NCBI GenBank assembly: GCA_028687935.1
Contig: JAQTZE010000006.1
Coordinates: 124,001 to 188,000, forward strand
DNA length: 64,000 nucleotides
Origin: Sulfurimonas sp.
GTDB lineage: Bacteria > Campylobacterota > Campylobacteria > Campylobacterales > Sulfurimonadaceae
Direction of reading: 5' to 3'
Made by a program: the position numbers and the translations under genes. The notes below the pieces were generated by a model. That model saw nothing but the letters and a program-made list of their open reading frames with translations, was not told the DNA's origin and did not search any database. Each line of letters opens with the position of its first letter. The stretch's first letter is position 1. Positions 1 to 9,517 of this stretch are shown here, in pieces.

Positions 1-2
1 AT

Positions 3-1394
3 TTATACGCACTCTTTTTGGAGATGAGTTTCCACATGCTAAAACCAACTGGAAAGCTAAGCTATATCTTGCCTCATAAGTTTCTTATCTCTGATTTTGG
101 AAGTGGTTTGCGAGGCTTTTTAGCGGAAAATAAAGCGGTAGAAAGTCTGCTTCATTTTGGAAGTGAAATGGTTTTTGAAGATGCCTCTGCCTACACTTGC
201 ATCGTCACACTTACACATGCCAATGAGAAAATGAATTTTAAAGCGATAAATCCAAAAGATATTTTTGAGCCTTTTGAATATGATTCTATAAAGTATGAAA
301 AATTATGTTCTGAAAAGTGGAATCTCTCCAACCAAGATACGGCAATGGTTTTAGAAAAAATAAATAAACAGCCGCTTAGAGTGAAAGATGTTTTTGCGAA
401 AATATTTCAAGGTATTAAAACAAGTGGAGACCCTATTTATTTACTTTTACAAACAAAAAATGGGTTCTATTCAAAAGAACTAGATAAAGTAGTTGAAATT
501 GAAGAGGGACTTTTAAAGCCTATGCTCAAAGGGGAAGATATAAGCAGATATAATAATTTGCAAAATAGATATTTTGTGATTTTCCCTTATTTGATAGAAA
601 ATGAAAAAGCAAAACCTATGAGTGAAGAATATATCCAAGAAAATTTCCCAAAAGGGCACGAATATTTAAAAGCGAATGAAATATTTTTAAGGGGAAGAGA
701 AAAAGGAAAAATGGATAAAGAAGGTTGGTTCTTATATATTTATCCAAAAAGTTTAACAGAATATCAAAAGAAAAAAATTATTCTTCAAGAGTTAAGCTAT
801 AAATCAAATTTTACTTATGACAGTGTTGGCATGTGCCATGCAGGACAATATAGCATGGTTAAAAAAGAAGATGTAATAGAAAGCGAAAAATATTTTTTGG
901 CACTTTTAAATTCATCATTAATGTGGTTCTTTATTCAAAATACAAGTACAGAATTTAGAGGTGGTTATTTTGCTTATCAAACAAAATATATAGAACCTTT
1001 CCCACTCCCAAAATTAGAAAGCCTAGAGCAACAAAACCCTTTTATAGAAAAAGCCGACAAAATGCTAACCCTAACAAAACAGCTCCAAGAGACAAAACAA
1101 AACTTCCTACATGAGCTGCGTTTAGACAAAGTGCCTAAAAAACTCCAAAACTTTGAAGAACTCACATTTGAGGAGTTTGTCACAGAATTTACAAAAGCCA
1201 AAAAAATAAAATTTGCCGATAAACTCGAAGAACGCAACTTCAAACAAGAGTGGCAAGCCCTCTTTGAAAACGACAAAACCTTGGCATGTGGAATCAAAAC
1301 TGAGATAGAACAAACCGACAAAGAAATCGACATAATAGTCTATAAACTCTATAACCTCACAGAAGATGAAATTAAGATTGTGGAGGGTGTTTAG
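3..1394 (+). CDS. Eco57I/TaqI-like class N6-adenine DNA methyltransferase, C-terminal part (5' truncated by window edge)
   Basis: Frame is open upstream of the called TTG start (LYALFLEMSFHMLKPTGKLSYILPHKFL...), typical of the Eco57I methylase family; TaqI-like specificity domain (YFAYQTKYIEPFPLP) near the C-terminus. Confidence 0.8.
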   Translation, partial: LYALFLEMSFHMLKPTGKLSYILPHKFLISDFGSGLRGFLAENKAVESLLHFGSEMVFEDASAYTCIVTLTHANEKMNFKAINPKDIFEPFEYDSIKYEKLCSEKWNLSNQDTAMVLEKINKQPLRVKDVFAKIFQGIKTSGDPIYLLLQTKNGFYSKELDKVVEIEEGLLKPMLKGEDISRYNNLQNRYFVIFPYLIENEKAKPMSEEYIQENFPKGHEYLKANEIFLRGREKGKMDKEGWFLYIYPKSLTEYQKKKIILQELSYKSNFTYDSVGMCHAGQYSMVKKEDVIESEKYFLALLNSSLMWFFIQNTSTEFRGGYFAYQTKYIEPFPLPKLESLEQQNPFIEKADKMLTLTKQLQETKQNFLHELRLDKVPKKLQNFEELTFEEFVTEFTKAKKIKFADKLEERNFKQEWQALFENDKTLACGIKTEIEQTDKEIDIIVYKLYNLTEDEIKIVEGV

Positions 1395-2182
1395 TGGATG
1401 ATTATTACTTAGTAAAGCAGGTTATTAGAAGTAATTTAAAACGCTCTTTTAAGATATATTGCCCGCTTAATATAGCACATCTAAAAACTTTACTTGATAA
1501 TTTGCCAGGAAATCTTTATGTATATATTGTTAATGCAAAAGACAATAGCACAAAAAATCTAACCAATGAGCTAGGCAAAACAGATTTTAATTACTCATCA
1601 TTTCTCTTAGAAAATACAAAAATTTATCAAGCACGATTTCGTTTTAGTTTGGGTCAGTCAAGTTGGATTGGCGATGATATTCATTTTTATACAATTATTG
1701 ATCCATCACGCTATTTTCCAAAACAATTTTTTTGCTGTGGGTCTGTAACTTTTCCCCATACGACGTGGTTATCACGAGTAGAATTAACAGAATCAGAGCA
1801 ACAACAAAGTAGAGTATATGCTGGTGAGGAATATGAAAAATTTGTAGGAAAAAAATATGAATCTGCAGGCTATATTGTCGATTATCGTGGATTAAATCTT
1901 GGAAAAAAAGATGGTGGCTTAGATTTGATCGCAGAAAATGCGACTAGCATAGTTTTTGTACAGTGTAAGAATTGGATTGAAACAGATAATTATCAGATTG
2001 AGAGTCGAGACTTAAGAGCATTTATTGGGGACTGTTATTTGTTCTTGCTACAAAATACTATTGATAAACGCTTAGCTTTTCATTATATCATTAGCGATAA
2101 TGAAATGTTGTCAGAATCAGCAAAATATTTTATCAACAGATATAAAATGCTTAAAGTAAAAGAGATTAAATTTAACCATTAA
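1394..2182 (+). CDS. Restriction endonuclease-like protein with C-terminal Mrr-type PD-(D/E)xK domain
   Basis: AGEEYEKFVGKKYESAGYIVDYRGLNLGKKDGGLDLIAENATSIVFVQCKNW matches Mrr_cat style motif (GGLDLIA...QCK); GTG start overlaps the preceding TAG stop by 1 nt. Confidence 0.75.
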   Translation: MDDYYLVKQVIRSNLKRSFKIYCPLNIAHLKTLLDNLPGNLYVYIVNAKDNSTKNLTNELGKTDFNYSSFLLENTKIYQARFRFSLGQSSWIGDDIHFYTIIDPSRYFPKQFFCCGSVTFPHTTWLSRVELTESEQQQSRVYAGEEYEKFVGKKYESAGYIVDYRGLNLGKKDGGLDLIAENATSIVFVQCKNWIETDNYQIESRDLRAFIGDCYLFLLQNTIDKRLAFHYIISDNEMLSESAKYFINRYKMLKVKEIKFNH

Positions 2183-2342
2183 AAAAGAAAGAAAATTTGG
2201 AAGCAGGATATTTAACTCGTTACAAAGCTCCAGCTTTTTAACGCCTACATCAAACGCATAAGCTTCAAATGTTTTTTTCCTAAAACGCAGAGTATTTTCC
2301 CATCGAGGACGATGGGAACAAGGAAATCTATAAACCGCTCAT

Positions 2343-2370
2343 GAGATTCTGGATCAAGTCCAGAATGACG
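2343..2370 (+). repeat. REP-like palindromic element, copy 1
   Basis: GAGATTCTGGATCAAGTCCAGAATGACG; perfect 7-bp stem TTCTGGA/TCCAGAA. Confidence 0.75.
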
Positions 2371-2388
2371 AGAATCTGACACTAACCC

Positions 2389-2416
2389 CGTCACCCTGAA
2401 CTTGATTCAGGGTCTC
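2389..2416 (-). repeat. REP-like palindromic element, copy 2 (inverted relative to copy 1)
   Basis: Reverse complement GAGACCCTGAATCAAGTTCAGGGTGACG; perfect stem CCCTGAA/TTCAGGG. Confidence 0.75.
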
Positions 2417-2552
2417 CTACTTCCTTCTCTCATCCCAAATACTCCAACTTTGTAATGCCTACATCAAACGCATAAGCTTCAATATGTATCCAAAATCTGG
2501 AGATTGGGGACGAGAGAAAACTATAGAGTTAAGTCAGCTGTAGTATTTTCCC

Positions 2553-2990
2553 TCACACCCAACACTCTAACCCCATCTTATACCCATCTTCACTTGGATA
2601 GTACTCTTTGAGGATTTTCATGATTTTAAAGCCAAATTTTTCATAAAATCGTATTGCGTTTTTGTTGGAGGTTTTTACTTCTAGAGTGAGTTTGCGTTTA
2701 TGCGCTGCGTTTGCCAAATCTTTTACATACTCTATAAGTTGCATTCCAATATTTTGACCGCGAAAACGCTCATCTACTGCAAGCGAATAGATACGCAGAG
2801 ATTTTTTGTAAGAAAATATCAAAATATAGCCCACAAGCTGCGTTTGCTCCTGCGCTACAAAGATATTTCCCTTTTTGAGATGATAGATAAAGTTGCGTTT
2901 TGAGAGTGGAAAACTTTGGGCATCAAAGATAGCGTTCTCAAGCTCACAAAGAGCTTCAAGATGCGTGAGTGAAGCTTGTGAAATTTGCAT
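2553..2990 (-). CDS. rimI: GNAT acetyltransferase, ribosomal-protein-alanine N-acetyltransferase-like
   Basis: GNAT fold signature (SLAVDERFRGQNIGMQLIEYVKDLA...NAIRFYEKFGFK). Confidence 0.7.
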   Translation of the reverse strand: MQISQASLTHLEALCELENAIFDAQSFPLSKRNFIYHLKKGNIFVAQEQTQLVGYILIFSYKKSLRIYSLAVDERFRGQNIGMQLIEYVKDLANAAHKRKLTLEVKTSNKNAIRFYEKFGFKIMKILKEYYPSEDGYKMGLECWV

Positions 2991-3970
2991 CAGTTTTTCT
3001 GATAGATAGAGTATTTTGGCAAGAGTTTTTTCGGACGGTAAGAGAGTTTGACTTTTTTGAGGTTCTCAAATCCCATGTCATCTCCTGCGTTTATAAAAGT
3101 TGAGCCGTATTGCTCTTTTAAAACCTTACAAAATTCACGGAAGATAAACTGCGCAGAGCCCAAAATATCAAACTCCGTCTTCTCAATAAGCACGCTTGCA
3201 GTTGATTCACTCACCTTTTCACCTACGGTAAAGCCTGCGAACGCACCGTCGATTTTGAGTACCATTCCGTATAAGCCCAATCTATCATAATATTTGAGGA
3301 TGCGTTTGATAGCAAATCGCTCATAATTTATCCCGTCCAAAAAGGCGTCGATTTCTACTTTTGGCATATATTTCATACGGTTGACAACCCAGCGGTTGAA
3401 AAGCTCGGTGATCTCCTCTGCATGGATTTTTGCATCGAGTATCTCTATCGTGTAGTTTGGATAGATGCTTTTAAACTTATTTATCTCTGTGCGTTTGGTA
3501 TGGTAACTGTTGCCGCGAAGTTCGATAAGATCGTCAATGTTGTAGACATAATCAGCAAGTTTTTTCTCGACAAGATAGTTCTCAAGCACCTCAAAAATCT
3601 CCAAATCTTCTACATCATGGATGAAATTTTGCATATAGTATTCATCCACATAGTCGATACGTGAGAGGTATTTTGAGGAGTTGTTTGTGTTCATGATAAT
3701 AAAACATTCGATGATGGCATCGTTGATTTTTTCTAGTTTTCCAAGCGGAGGCAAAAGCATAGAAAGCTCGCTTCCGTTGAGTATAAAAAGACAAAAAGTA
3801 TCATTGACTATCGTATAAAATCCGCTGGAGTTTCCAAGCCACATAAAATTAGCCGCAAAAGTGTAGTCGCTGAGATTGCTCTGAACATATTGTAAATAGC
3901 TCTCCATGAGCTCTTTTGAATCTATGTTGAAAGGTTTGAGAAGGTGAGAACCGATTCGAAAATCTACCAT
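2990..3970 (-). CDS. DUF2156 domain protein (phosphatidylglycerol lysyltransferase C-terminal-like)
   Basis: Sequence resembles the DUF2156 family (YTFAANFMWLG..., FINAGDDMGFENLKKVKLSYRPKKLL). Confidence 0.7.
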   Translation of the reverse strand: MVDFRIGSHLLKPFNIDSKELMESYLQYVQSNLSDYTFAANFMWLGNSSGFYTIVNDTFCLFILNGSELSMLLPPLGKLEKINDAIIECFIIMNTNNSSKYLSRIDYVDEYYMQNFIHDVEDLEIFEVLENYLVEKKLADYVYNIDDLIELRGNSYHTKRTEINKFKSIYPNYTIEILDAKIHAEEITELFNRWVVNRMKYMPKVEIDAFLDGINYERFAIKRILKYYDRLGLYGMVLKIDGAFAGFTVGEKVSESTASVLIEKTEFDILGSAQFIFREFCKVLKEQYGSTFINAGDDMGFENLKKVKLSYRPKKLLPKYSIYQKN

Positions 3971-4135
3971 TATTTTTCCTGTAAAAAAGTATCGAAATCA
4001 TACATCATAATTTCATAACAATACAACAACAAAAACACCTGAAAATAAAATATACTCCTTGAACTAATAGAGTTTTATTTACTTTACTCTATAAGAGAAT
4101 GCTATAATTAAAAAATTACATTTGAGGAGTTTTTT

Positions 4136-4570
4136 ATGAAAATATTTGCTTTATTATTTGCCCTTGCGTTTGGGCTTTTTGGTGCTGAGATAGATGAGTT
4201 TTCTACAACTATGGGTTATTATAGAGAGTATGACCAAGCACTTGCTGTTGCCAAAAAAGAGAACAAACCGCTCATGCTTGTCATGGTCGGCGACTACTGT
4301 CCGTGGTGTCGTAAGTTTGAGAGAAAGACGCTCCAGCGCGAAGCTGTTGCACTTAAAGTCAATGCAAACTTTGTCTCTCTCGTCGTGGATAGAAATCTTG
4401 ACAAAGATAAATATCCTGCGCGCTACTATGCGAAACGCATCCCGACGGTATATTTCATCAATCCAAGCAACGAAGAGACTCTTTTTGAATCTTTGGGCTA
4501 TGTCAAAAAAGATGAGTTTATGGGTACACTTGATGACGCACTCACAAGCTATAAAGGAGAGAAAAAATGA
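4136..4570 (+). CDS. Secreted thioredoxin-fold protein
   Basis: Signal peptide, then VMVGDYCPWCRKFERKTL with CPWC active-site motif. Confidence 0.75.
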   Translation: MKIFALLFALAFGLFGAEIDEFSTTMGYYREYDQALAVAKKENKPLMLVMVGDYCPWCRKFERKTLQREAVALKVNANFVSLVVDRNLDKDKYPARYYAKRIPTVYFINPSNEETLFESLGYVKKDEFMGTLDDALTSYKGEKK

Positions 4571-5004
4571 AAACGTTTCTTCTCTTTCTTATGATAAGTT
4601 CTGCTGCGTTTGCGGCACTTCCTTTTACTTTGGATAATATGGAAAGTTTGCGTGTTCGTGTTGTCAATAAAAGCGACTTTATGAGCGTTGAACAAACTGC
4701 AAAAATCAAAGAAGAAGTAAGCAAAAAACTCTCAAAAGCAGGCATCGCAATAGGCGCACCTGATAGCCCTACGCTTATGCTAAAGATAGACGCTATACAA
4801 GTAAACGACCACTATGTCGTGAATACAAGTATCACTATCGGCGAAGAGGTCATCACAAAACGCAACGACGCGGTGCAGACACTTGCCTTTACCTACAATG
4901 CCACTGACTTTTTCAAAACAAATGAGCCCTATGCTGATACAATGGAGTCTGTCCATTATCTCCTTGATGACTTTATAGAAGCCTACAAAGACGACAAAGA
5001 ATGA
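4567..5004 (+). CDS. Hypothetical exported protein
   Basis: Signal peptide MKTFLLFLMISSAAFAALP; overlaps the upstream gene by 4 nt. Confidence 0.6.
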   Translation: MKTFLLFLMISSAAFAALPFTLDNMESLRVRVVNKSDFMSVEQTAKIKEEVSKKLSKAGIAIGAPDSPTLMLKIDAIQVNDHYVVNTSITIGEEVITKRNDAVQTLAFTYNATDFFKTNEPYADTMESVHYLLDDFIEAYKDDKE

Positions 5005-5058
5005 TTCCTGCAAATAGCAAATATGCTATGATGCGAAAAAAATAAAAGAGACCTTATT

Positions 5059-7626
5059 ATGAGTGAAATGCAAGCAATATATTTAAAAGATTATCAAAAA
5101 CCACACTTTAGTATCGAGAAAGTCGATCTCGTTTTTGATCTGTATGAAGAGTACGCGATGGTTACAAACACCATGGGATTCACAAAAACAGAGTCAGAAG
5201 CAAACGATCTGATCCTCGATAGCACAAGCCTTGAGCTACTCGAGCTTTGGATAAATGACTTACAGCTAGGTGAGAGTCGCTATAGTTATGCAAACGAGAA
5301 GCTCACTATCTTCAATGTTCCTGCTGCGTTTAGCCTCAAAATCATCAACAAAATTTACCCACAAAACAACACAGAACTCGAAGGGCTCTATAAATCAGGA
5401 ACTATTTTTTGTACACAAAACGAGCCTGAAGGTTTTAGAAGTATCACGCCATATCTCGATCGTCCTGATGTTATGAGTGTTTTTACCACGACCGTTATCG
5501 CGGATAAAAGCAAATACCCAATACTTCTGAGTAACGGAAACAAAACGCAGTGTCATGACAACTTCAAAGAGAGACACGCTGTAACATGGTTTGATCCGCA
5601 TCCAAAACCTTCTTATCTTTTTGCTCTTGTAGCAGGTGATCTTGGCTGTGTCAATGATAGTTTTACAACGATGAGCGGCAATGAAATAGAGCTCAATATC
5701 TACTGCGATCTTGGCAACGAATCCAAATGTACCCACGCGATGAAATCACTCAAAGAGTCCATGACTTGGGATGAAGAGAAATATGGCCGCGAATATGACC
5801 TTGAAATCTATAATATAGTGGCAGTAGATAGCTTCAATATGGGTGCGATGGAAAATAAAGGGCTTAATGTCTTCAATTCGCATTATGTTTTGGCGAATGA
5901 AGACACGGCGACAGATGCCAATTTTATGGGTATCCAGAGTGTTATAGCTCATGAGTATTTTCACAACTGGACGGGAAATCGTATCACCTGTCGTGACTGG
6001 TTTCAACTCACACTCAAAGAGGGCTTGACAGTTTTTCGTGATCAGTGTTTCTCGGCAGACCTAAACTCTGCCGAAGTACAAAGAATAGAAGACGTTATTT
6101 CACTCAGGGAGCGCCAGTTTGTCGAGGATGCTTCTCCTACTTCTCACCCTATCCAGCCTGAGTCGTATATCTCTATGAACAACTTCTATACGGCGACTGT
6201 GTATGAAAAAGGTGCTGAAGTTATCCGCATGATTCATACACTTTTGGGAGCAGAAAATTATCGTAAAGCAACGGATTTATATTTTGAGACTTTTGATGGG
6301 CAAGCTGTTACGACTCAAGATTTTCTCTGGGCGATGAGTTCTGCAAGTGGCGTTGATTTGTCACAGTTTGAGCGATGGTATCACCAAAATGGCACGCCAA
6401 AGTTGCATGTGCATGAGAGTTTTGAAGATGGAATCTACAAGCTGCGTTTAACACAAAAAGTACCAAACGCAATAGATGGTAAAACGCAAGAGCCTTATTT
6501 TTATCCTTTGAAGATGGCACTTTTAGATGCTATGAGTGGAGAAGAGATAGTTGCACAAACACTCATTATCTCCAAAGAAGAAGAGACTTTTGTATTTAAA
6601 AATCTAAACGCAAAGCCTATCCTCTCCATCAACCGTGACTTTAGCGTACCTGTGATTATCGAGCAAGAAGAGGCAAACTATGCATTTTTGATGCAACACG
6701 ACAAAAACAGTTTCTTGCGTTACGAATCCGCGCAATCTTTTGCAGTAGAGACACTAGAGAGCATGATGCAAGGCAAAGAGATAAACGCAGCCTTTGTTGC
6801 AGCCTATGGCTATCTTTTGGACTTGAATGTCGATCTCTCCTATAAAGCGCTTTTACTTGAGCTTCCAAGCGTCTCCGCATTGATGCAAAGACAAGAAGAA
6901 GTTGATTTTGAACCGATCTATGCGGCAAAAGAGAAACTCTCAAAACACCTTGCAACGACGTATAAAGAAAAACTGCTAGCACTCTATACGCAACTGCATA
7001 AACCGACATCTGATGCTATCGACAGTATCAGCATGGGCGAGAGAGCGCTTAAAAACAGAGTGCTTCATCTTCTTTCAGCGCTTGAGTCCGATGATATACT
7101 TGCTTTGGCACAAACGCAGTATGAGAATTCGCTTACTATGACAGACCGTATCACAGCGCTTGATATCTTAGAGAACACAAACGCAGCGCTTGCAGGAGTC
7201 GCCCTTGCTGATTTTTATGCAAAATACAAAAATGATACCCTTGTTATGAATAAATATTTCTCTATCCTCTCTGCTTCACATAGAGAAGGGACACTTGATA
7301 GAGTTTTGGCGCTGCAAAATGATCCTGCCTACGATACAAAAGTGCCAAACCTTGTTCGCTCTCTCATTGGTGTCTTTGCAAGAAACTACAAACACTTCCA
7401 TGCAAAAGATGGATATGGATATGCCTTTGTTGCAGATAAAATCATCGAGATAGACGCCTTAAACGCGCAGATTGCTTCAGGTCTTGCAGGAGCTTTTAAG
7501 ATCTATGAAAGGCTCAATCAACACAATAAAACTCTTATGCACAAAGAGTTAGAACGTGTAGTTTCTACACACTCTCTTTCAAAAAATGTTTACGAAATAA
7601 TTAGTAAAATTTTAAAAATTAAGTAA
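5059..7626 (+). CDS. pepN: Aminopeptidase N (M1 family)
   Basis: GAMENKG and HEYFHNWTGNR zinc metallopeptidase motifs, 855 aa. Confidence 0.95.
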   Translation: MSEMQAIYLKDYQKPHFSIEKVDLVFDLYEEYAMVTNTMGFTKTESEANDLILDSTSLELLELWINDLQLGESRYSYANEKLTIFNVPAAFSLKIINKIYPQNNTELEGLYKSGTIFCTQNEPEGFRSITPYLDRPDVMSVFTTTVIADKSKYPILLSNGNKTQCHDNFKERHAVTWFDPHPKPSYLFALVAGDLGCVNDSFTTMSGNEIELNIYCDLGNESKCTHAMKSLKESMTWDEEKYGREYDLEIYNIVAVDSFNMGAMENKGLNVFNSHYVLANEDTATDANFMGIQSVIAHEYFHNWTGNRITCRDWFQLTLKEGLTVFRDQCFSADLNSAEVQRIEDVISLRERQFVEDASPTSHPIQPESYISMNNFYTATVYEKGAEVIRMIHTLLGAENYRKATDLYFETFDGQAVTTQDFLWAMSSASGVDLSQFERWYHQNGTPKLHVHESFEDGIYKLRLTQKVPNAIDGKTQEPYFYPLKMALLDAMSGEEIVAQTLIISKEEETFVFKNLNAKPILSINRDFSVPVIIEQEEANYAFLMQHDKNSFLRYESAQSFAVETLESMMQGKEINAAFVAAYGYLLDLNVDLSYKALLLELPSVSALMQRQEEVDFEPIYAAKEKLSKHLATTYKEKLLALYTQLHKPTSDAIDSISMGERALKNRVLHLLSALESDDILALAQTQYENSLTMTDRITALDILENTNAALAGVALADFYAKYKNDTLVMNKYFSILSASHREGTLDRVLALQNDPAYDTKVPNLVRSLIGVFARNYKHFHAKDGYGYAFVADKIIEIDALNAQIASGLAGAFKIYERLNQHNKTLMHKELERVVSTHSLSKNVYEIISKILKIK

Positions 7627-7786
7627 TTTCTCTTTTTAACATTTATTTAAGTCCTATTTTCAGGGCTTAAATTTTTATATACTTCCCATTTATAATTATT
7701 ATTGTTAAACTAATAATTCTTTGTGATAACTTTTTGATGCTGTTGTGATAGAATTATTTCAGAACTTGAAGAAGAGGAAAGAATAT

Positions 7787-9245
7787 ATGGCAAGATTAGT
7801 TGTTAGTTTCTGGTCACACAGCGGCTACCTTCGCGGCAAAATGGTTAGGCTCAGCTCATGAAGTTGTAGTAGTTACTCCAAACGCAAAGTGGAACTGGAT
7901 TCCATCAAACATTTGGGTTGGTGTTGGTCAAATGAAAAAAGAAGAAGTTACTTTTGACTTGGCTCCGGTATATGCAAAAGCAGGCATCACATACAAACAA
8001 GCAAAAGCGGTATCTCTCAACCCAGAAGGAAGTGCGTCAAGCAACAAGCCTTTTGTAACAGTAGAATTTACAGAAGCTGGCAAAGCAGGTACAACTGAAA
8101 ATATAGAGTACGACTATATTATCAATGCAACAGGACCAAAACTTAACTTTGGCGCGACTCCAGGCTTAGGTGTAGGAAGTGAGCTCGGCGAGCATACTGT
8201 TTCTGTATGTACAGCCGATCACGCAGTTCACGCTTCACATGAACTAGAGAAATGTATCGAGAAGATGAAAAAAGGCGAACGTCAAAAATTCCTCATCGGG
8301 ACAGGTCACGGTATGTGTACATGTCAAGGTGCTGCGTTTGAGTATATCTTCAACATCGAGCATGAGCTCAACAGAGCTGGCGTGCGTGATATGGCGGACA
8401 TCAAGTGGATATCAAATGAATCTTTCTTAGGTGACTTTGGTGTTGGTGGACTTCATATGAAGACTATGGGTTATTCTGTTAGTTCTAAGATATTTGCTGA
8501 GTCTCTCTTTACTGAGCGCGGTGTTGACTGGATTATCGGTGCACACGTCAATAAAGTAGAATCAGGAAAAGCTCACTACGAACTTCTTGATGGGAGTATG
8601 GGTGAAGAAGAGTTTAACTTCTCTATGTTAATCCCTCCATTTGCTGGTGTTGGCTTGAAAGCATTTGATAAAGCAGGTGAAGATATCACTGCTACTGTTT
8701 TTGCTCCAAACGGATTTATGAAAGTAGACGCGAACTATGCTGCGGGTGCGTATGAAAACTGGAAAGCTTCTGATTGGCCTTCTACATACCAAAACCCAAC
8801 GTATTCAAATATGTTCGCTTGTGGTATTGCGTTTGCACCGCCACATCCTATCTCCAAACCAATGAGTTCTCCAAACGGTACACCGATCAACCCTACACCA
8901 CCACGTACGGGTATGCCTTCTGGTATCATCGGTAAAGCTGTTGCACACAGTATCTGTGATAGAATCCTCAAAGGTGAAAACGCTCCACTTCATGAAGCTT
9001 CTATGGCAAACATGGGTGCTGCTTGTGTTGCTTCAGCTGGTAAAGGTCTCTTCAATGGAACTGCAGCTGCGATGACTATCTATCCTGTTATCCCTGACTT
9101 TGAAAAATATCCAGGAACAGGCCGTGATACAGATTATACTTTTGGTGAAATCGGACTTGCTGGTCACTGGATCAAACATATCCTACATCACTTGTTTATT
9201 TGGAAAGCTAAGCTCAAAGCTGGCTGGACATTAATCCCAGAATAA
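7787..9245 (+). pseudogene. sqr: Sulfide:quinone oxidoreductase-like flavoprotein with an N-terminal frameshift
   Basis: ATG at 7787 behind aggaaag gives MARLVV..., then the frame must shift to continue as VSGHTAATFAAKWLG...; the expected LGGGV segment is missing. The rest of the ORF (7800-9245) is intact and SQR-like. Confidence 0.7.
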
Positions 9246-9275
9246 AAAATAAAAACTAGATAAAAGGAAGATATT

Positions 9276-9443
9276 ATGGCAGGAAAAAAAGAAGAAGCAA
9301 ACATCAAGGCGTATAGTCAAAACTTTACAACGATGACACCTGGGTCATTTGCTAAAAAAATGAGAACATGTGTGATATTTCAGTTCATCAGATTTATCGT
9401 CATCAACCTTAAAATGCTTGTAGTGGTCAGTAAAAGCCACTAA
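9276..9443 (+). CDS. Small 55-aa protein downstream of sqr
   Basis: ATG after an aaggaag RBS; MAGKKEEANIKAYSQNFTTMTPGSFAKKMRTCVIFQFIRFIVINLKMLVVVSKSH; too short for the supplied ORF track. Confidence 0.6.
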   Translation: MAGKKEEANIKAYSQNFTTMTPGSFAKKMRTCVIFQFIRFIVINLKMLVVVSKSH

Positions 9444-9453
9444 GTATATGTAT

Positions 9454-9479
9454 TAGCTCTGTGCAATCGCGCAGAGCTA
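9454..9479 (+). terminator. Stem-loop downstream of the sqr/small ORF unit
   Basis: TAGCTCTGTGC-aatc-GCGCAGAGCTA, 11-bp stem with one G-U; no clear T tract. Confidence 0.4.
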
Positions 9480-9517
9480 GCCCTCACCCAACTCCACAAT
9501 CCAAAAGGTTTAAAAGC

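Larger units (their letters stand above)
2228..2478. repeat. Imperfect direct repeat (about 40 bp) flanking an intergenic segment
   Basis: ctccagctttttaacgcctacatcaaacgcataagcttcaa (from ~2228) and ctccaactttgtaatgcctacatcaaacgcataagcttcaa (from ~2439). Confidence 0.75.

Noticed and set aside
977-1333. 118-aa antisense ORF in the methylase gene
   Set aside because: Shadow ORF, Ser/Phe-rich low-quality translation opposite a well-supported CDS.
4194-4637. 147-aa ORF in an alternative frame over the thioredoxin gene
   Set aside because: Overlaps a clearly coding signal-peptide/CPWC protein; translation lacks recognisable features.
9461-9517. N-terminal extension of the PDF-like ORF called from 9461
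   Set aside because: It starts inside a stem-loop (9454-9479) and reads MQSRRASPHPTPQSKRFKS; the ATG at 9518 gives a PDF-like N-terminus.
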